Assembly (NCBI GenBank): GCA_964522635.1
Contig: CAZFWT010000071.1
Location: 1 to 7,695, forward strand
Source of the DNA: JACGMN01 sp964522635
GTDB lineage: Archaea; Halobacteriota; Syntropharchaeia; Alkanophagales; Methanospirareceae
DNA: 7,695 bases
Reading direction: 5' to 3'
The position numbers and the translations under genes are program-made. Of this stretch, positions 5,078 through 7,695 are shown piece by piece (the stretch's first letter is position 1; each line of letters starts with the position of its first letter). The notes below the pieces were generated by a model. The model searched no databases. It saw only the letters and a list, made by a program, of their open reading frames with translations, and had not been told where the DNA came from.

Positions 5078-7564
5078 CTAAATGACATCTACCGTCACGA
5101 CACGCGCACCTTTCTTGACGTTCATCAGGCGCACGCCCTGCGTGTTCCGCCCTTGGACAGGAATGTTCCCCACACCGATTTTGGTCACCATGTTATCGGA
5201 GGTCGTGATCATCAACTCATCGTCGGGCTTTACCTGCTTGATGCACACCACGTTCCCGTTGCGCTGCGCGCCCCGGATGCTGATCACGCCCTTACCGCCA
5301 CGGTGTGTCTCGCGGTAAGCGTCCAGCCGCGTTCGTTTACCATACCCCTTCTCGGTGATGGTGACAAAGTTCGACTTCTGCACGCTCAGATCGACTGTCT
5401 CGATACTGGCAACCTCATCGCCTTTATCCAGACGTATCCCGCGCACGCCCGCGGCGTACCTGCCCATCTCACGGAGCTCCTCCTCGTGGAAGAAGATTGC
5501 TTTGCCCATCCTCGAGCTGACGATGATGCCCTGGTTCGCCTCACCTTTCATCAGGGCCACATCAACCAGTGCATCATTCTTGCGCTCGTCCACCCGCAAT
5601 GCCACGATGCCCGTTACGCGGATGTGCTTCAAACTTGCGAGCGCGCTCCGTTTTACCACCCCCCGTCTGGTCGCGAAGACGAGATAAACGTTCTCGACTG
5701 CCTCATCGACCGCTTCTGGCACCGAGAGTGCGGTGACAAAGGTCTTCGATTCTTCGGCGGTGATGCTCAGTCCGGGAACGTTTACCAGCGGTTTGCCTTT
5801 CGCATGCCGGGAACTGGGTGGGATCTCATAGGTCTTCACCTGAAAGACGCGACCATTCTCGGTAAAGATCAGCAGTCGCTCTCGTGTGGATGCACGAATG
5901 AAATTGGCGACAACGTCATCTTCCCGGCGATCGATGACGGCAATCCCTTTGCCCCCTCGCTGCTGCTGTTTGAAGAGCTTCTCGGGCAACCGTTTCACGT
6001 ACCCCCGTTCAGTGAAGAAGAGAATCACTTCCTCATCCTCAATGAAATCGCGCTCGCTGAGCGTCACCATATCCTCGAGCTCGGTGCGCCGCTTATCTCC
6101 GTACTTCTCCTTCAGCTCGCGCAACTCATCTTTAAGCACGCCCAGGATACGCGCTTCACTCGCCAGCACCTCCTTGAGCCACGCGATCTTCTGCTCCAAT
6201 TCGCCGCGCTCGGTCTCGATCTTATCACGCTCGAGGGCGCTCAGCCGCGAGAGCCGCATGTCCAGGATCTCTTTCGCCTGCATCTCGCTGAGCGCGAATT
6301 TCTCGATCAGGGCGGCTTGAGCCGCTTTGACATCGCTCGATGCTTTGATCAGCTGAATCACCTCGTCGATGTGCGCGATCGCAATGATCAAGCCCTCTAA
6401 TATGTGCCTTCGCTTCTCTGCGCGATCCAGTTCGAATTGCAACCGCCGGACTGTGACCTCTCTGCGATGCTTGATGTAGCACTCAATCAGCTCTTTAAGC
6501 GTTAAGACCCGGGGCTCGCCGTCAACGAGCGCCAGATTGATGACCCCAAAGGTGGTCTCCAGCTGCGTACGTCGAAAGAGCCGATTCACGATAATAGGAG
6601 CGTTCGCGCCCATCTTCAAGCTGACGACGATGCGCATCCCTTTGCGGTCTGATTCATCGCGCAGCCCGATGATACTGTCTACCTTGTATTTCCGGACGAA
6701 TTCCGCGATCTCCTCAACCAGCTTGCTCTTGTTCACCTGATAAGGGATCTCCGTGATGATGATCCGCTCTCGTTTGGCCTTCTGCTCGATCTCCACCTTT
6801 GCCCGGATTTTGATGCTGCCCCGACCGGTCAGATACGCCTGTCGGATGCCTTCGTAGCCCGAGATGATGCCACCCGTGGGGAAGTCGGGCGCTTTTATGT
6901 GCTGCATCAACTCCTCGATCTCGACATCAGGCTCGTCAATGACGCGAATGATGCCATCAACGACCTCGGCCAGGTTATGAGGTGGCATGTTGGTGGCCAT
7001 ACCGACGGCAATGCCGGAGGAGCCGTTGATCAGGAGGTTGGGGAGCTTTGCGGGTAATATCTGCGGCTCTTTGAGCGTATTATCGAAATTGGGTACCCAC
7101 TCGACGGTATCCTTATCGAGATCCTCCAGGAGTTCGCCCGCGATCTTCGAGAGTCGCGCTTCGGTATACCGCATCGCTGCCGCGGAATCGCCGTCCACGC
7201 TCCCGAAATTGCCCTGGCCATCTACCAGCGGGTAACGGTACGAGAAATTCTGTGCCATGCGCACCATGGTATCATACACCGCAACGTCCCCATGCGGGTG
7301 ATACTTGCCCAGGACGTCGCCGACGATGCGTGCGGATTTCTTGTGCGACCGATTATACGCGACGCCCAGCTCCTGCATGCCGTAGAGGATGCGACGATGC
7401 ACCGGCTTGAGCCCGTCACGGGCGTCAGGAAGAGCCCGGCCGACGATCACGCTCATCGCGTAATCGATGTAGGAGCGCTTCATCTCATTCTCGACACTGA
7501 CCTCGATAACATGCGCTCGTTCGTCGATCCCTGCTTCGTCTACCGCTCGCTCGTCCTCGTTCAT
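5078..7564 (-). CDS. gyrA: DNA gyrase subunit A
   Basis: A complete 828-residue GyrA, the breakage-reunion subunit that with GyrB introduces negative supercoils using ATP. The order is an N-terminal helix (SYIDYAMSVIVGRALPDARDG, 31-51), the winged-helix core with KYHPHGD at 87-93, and catalytic Tyr133 in MRYTEARL. Next come the tower region, LINGSSGIAVGMATNMPPHNL, a coiled-coil stretch rich in Glu, Lys and Arg, then the gyrase-specific GyrA box QQRGGKG and beta-pinwheel blades to the end (QGVRLMNVKKGARVVTVDVI). The GyrA box favours gyrase over topoisomerase IV. Val94 stands where E. coli has Ser83 of the quinolone pocket, while Asp98 matches Asp87. The frame stays open to 7693, but the added 43 residues are Thr/Val-rich, resemble no GyrA N-terminus and overlap the promoter and palindrome, so I start at the ATG at 7564 (GGAG lies just upstream). 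No gyrB is seen in the 131 bp left upstream. There is no acidic tail. Confidence 0.95.
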   Translation of the reverse strand: MNEDERAVDEAGIDERAHVIEVSVENEMKRSYIDYAMSVIVGRALPDARDGLKPVHRRILYGMQELGVAYNRSHKKSARIVGDVLGKYHPHGDVAVYDTMVRMAQNFSYRYPLVDGQGNFGSVDGDSAAAMRYTEARLSKIAGELLEDLDKDTVEWVPNFDNTLKEPQILPAKLPNLLINGSSGIAVGMATNMPPHNLAEVVDGIIRVIDEPDVEIEELMQHIKAPDFPTGGIISGYEGIRQAYLTGRGSIKIRAKVEIEQKAKRERIIITEIPYQVNKSKLVEEIAEFVRKYKVDSIIGLRDESDRKGMRIVVSLKMGANAPIIVNRLFRRTQLETTFGVINLALVDGEPRVLTLKELIECYIKHRREVTVRRLQFELDRAEKRRHILEGLIIAIAHIDEVIQLIKASSDVKAAQAALIEKFALSEMQAKEILDMRLSRLSALERDKIETERGELEQKIAWLKEVLASEARILGVLKDELRELKEKYGDKRRTELEDMVTLSERDFIEDEEVILFFTERGYVKRLPEKLFKQQQRGGKGIAVIDRREDDVVANFIRASTRERLLIFTENGRVFQVKTYEIPPSSRHAKGKPLVNVPGLSITAEESKTFVTALSVPEAVDEAVENVYLVFATRRGVVKRSALASLKHIRVTGIVALRVDERKNDALVDVALMKGEANQGIIVSSRMGKAIFFHEEELREMGRYAAGVRGIRLDKGDEVASIETVDLSVQKSNFVTITEKGYGKRTRLDAYRETHRGGKGVISIRGAQRNGNVVCIKQVKPDDELMITTSDNMVTKIGVGNIPVQGRNTQGVRLMNVKKGARVVTVDVI

Positions 7565-7591
7565 CGCTCCAGTTAGGTTAAGGGAGTGCAC

Positions 7592-7603
7592 GGTAATAAA
7601 ATC
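7592..7603 (-). promoter_or_regulatory. Candidate TATA box of gyrA
   Basis: On the minus strand this reads GATTTTATTACC. The TTTTATTA core ends about 29 bp before the ATG at 7564, the spacing expected for a short-leader archaeal transcript, and the nearby GGAG (2 nt before the ATG) is too close to be an ideal ribosome site. It supports the shorter gyrA start. Confidence 0.5.
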
Positions 7604-7610
7604 TGCCGCT

Positions 7611-7627
7611 ACCGTTGTGACAACGGT
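7611..7627. promoter_or_regulatory. Perfect 17-bp palindrome upstream of gyrA
   Basis: ACCGTTGT-G-ACAACGGT is an exact inverted repeat with 8-bp arms and a 1-bp centre. It lies about 8 bp upstream of the gyrA TATA-like box and overlaps the likely BRE-proximal zone, where a dimeric regulator would bind. The symmetry is read directly; the operator role is inferred. Confidence 0.5.
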
Positions 7628-7645
7628 GGTACCGGGCGCAGCAGT

Positions 7646-7671
7646 AGTTCCGAAAGGGGTGAGTTCCGAAC
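7646..7671. repeat. Two direct copies of AGTTCCGAA, 16 bp apart
   Basis: AGTTCCGAA occurs at 7646-7654 and 7662-7670. The second copy extends to GTTC-C-GAAC (7663-7671), itself a small inverted repeat. A 16-bp period is about one and a half helical turns, so the copies sit on opposite DNA faces. They are 19 bp beyond the palindrome and may belong to gyrA control or to a gene beyond the right edge. Confidence 0.35.
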
Positions 7672-7695
7672 ACCAGCGGCACCTCATTATCATGC

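Noticed and set aside
5153..6400. A 415-codon open frame on the plus strand
   Set aside because: It lies wholly antisense to gyrA, whose product is unambiguous, and its translation has no recognisable motif. Long antisense frames are common opposite GC-rich genes.
7565..7693. N-terminal extension of gyrA to an ATG at 7693
   Set aside because: The extra 43 residues are unlike any GyrA N-terminus and overlap the TATA-like box and palindrome. The ATG at 7564 gives a normal family length.

Overview
The window looks archaeal, probably from an anaerobic euryarchaeal lineage such as the ANME-1/Syntrophoarchaeia-like methane or alkane oxidisers. This assignment is an inference from gene content, not from a marker search. 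Support comes from TATA-like boxes about 30 bp upstream of start codons, GGAGGTG-type ribosome binding sites, a membrane domain of the kind that precedes PAS/histidine-kinase modules, a two-subunit ferredoxin-linked 2-oxoacid oxidoreductase, and a DNA gyrase A gene, which many Euryarchaeota carry.

Layout. (1) 1-305, minus strand: the N-terminus of a multi-pass membrane protein that runs off the left edge. (2) 306-675: a non-coding divergent promoter region. (3) 676-3253, plus strand: a tightly coupled pair, the gamma/alpha-fused subunit and the beta subunit of a 2-oxoacid:ferredoxin oxidoreductase, overlapping by 8 nt. (4) 3250-3737: a third operon position, joined to the beta gene by an ATGA overlap, holding the wreck of a dihydrolipoamide dehydrogenase-type flavoprotein. 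Only its N-terminal FAD/disulfide segment and C-terminal dimerisation domain remain, in three reading frames. (5) 3876-5053: a zinc-ribbon plus VOC-fold protein related to 4-hydroxyphenylpyruvate dioxygenase, split into two frames by an apparent one-base loss in a C run. (6) 5078-7564, minus strand: complete gyrA, convergent with the previous gene across 24 bp. A TATA-like element and a perfect 17-bp palindrome lie upstream of it.

How the genes fit together. The oxidoreductase pair should oxidatively decarboxylate a 2-oxoacid with CoA and reduce ferredoxin. The relic downstream suggests that a pyridine nucleotide-disulfide oxidoreductase once belonged to the same transcript and was then lost. 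The HPPD-like gene has its own leader and may or may not share a pathway with the pair. gyrA is an unrelated housekeeping gene.

I do not see a clearly new multi-gene system. The points most worth checking are the two broken genes, the missing third cluster cysteine in the beta subunit, the zinc-ribbon HPPD-like architecture in a presumably anaerobic host, and the gyrA upstream palindrome with nearby repeats.
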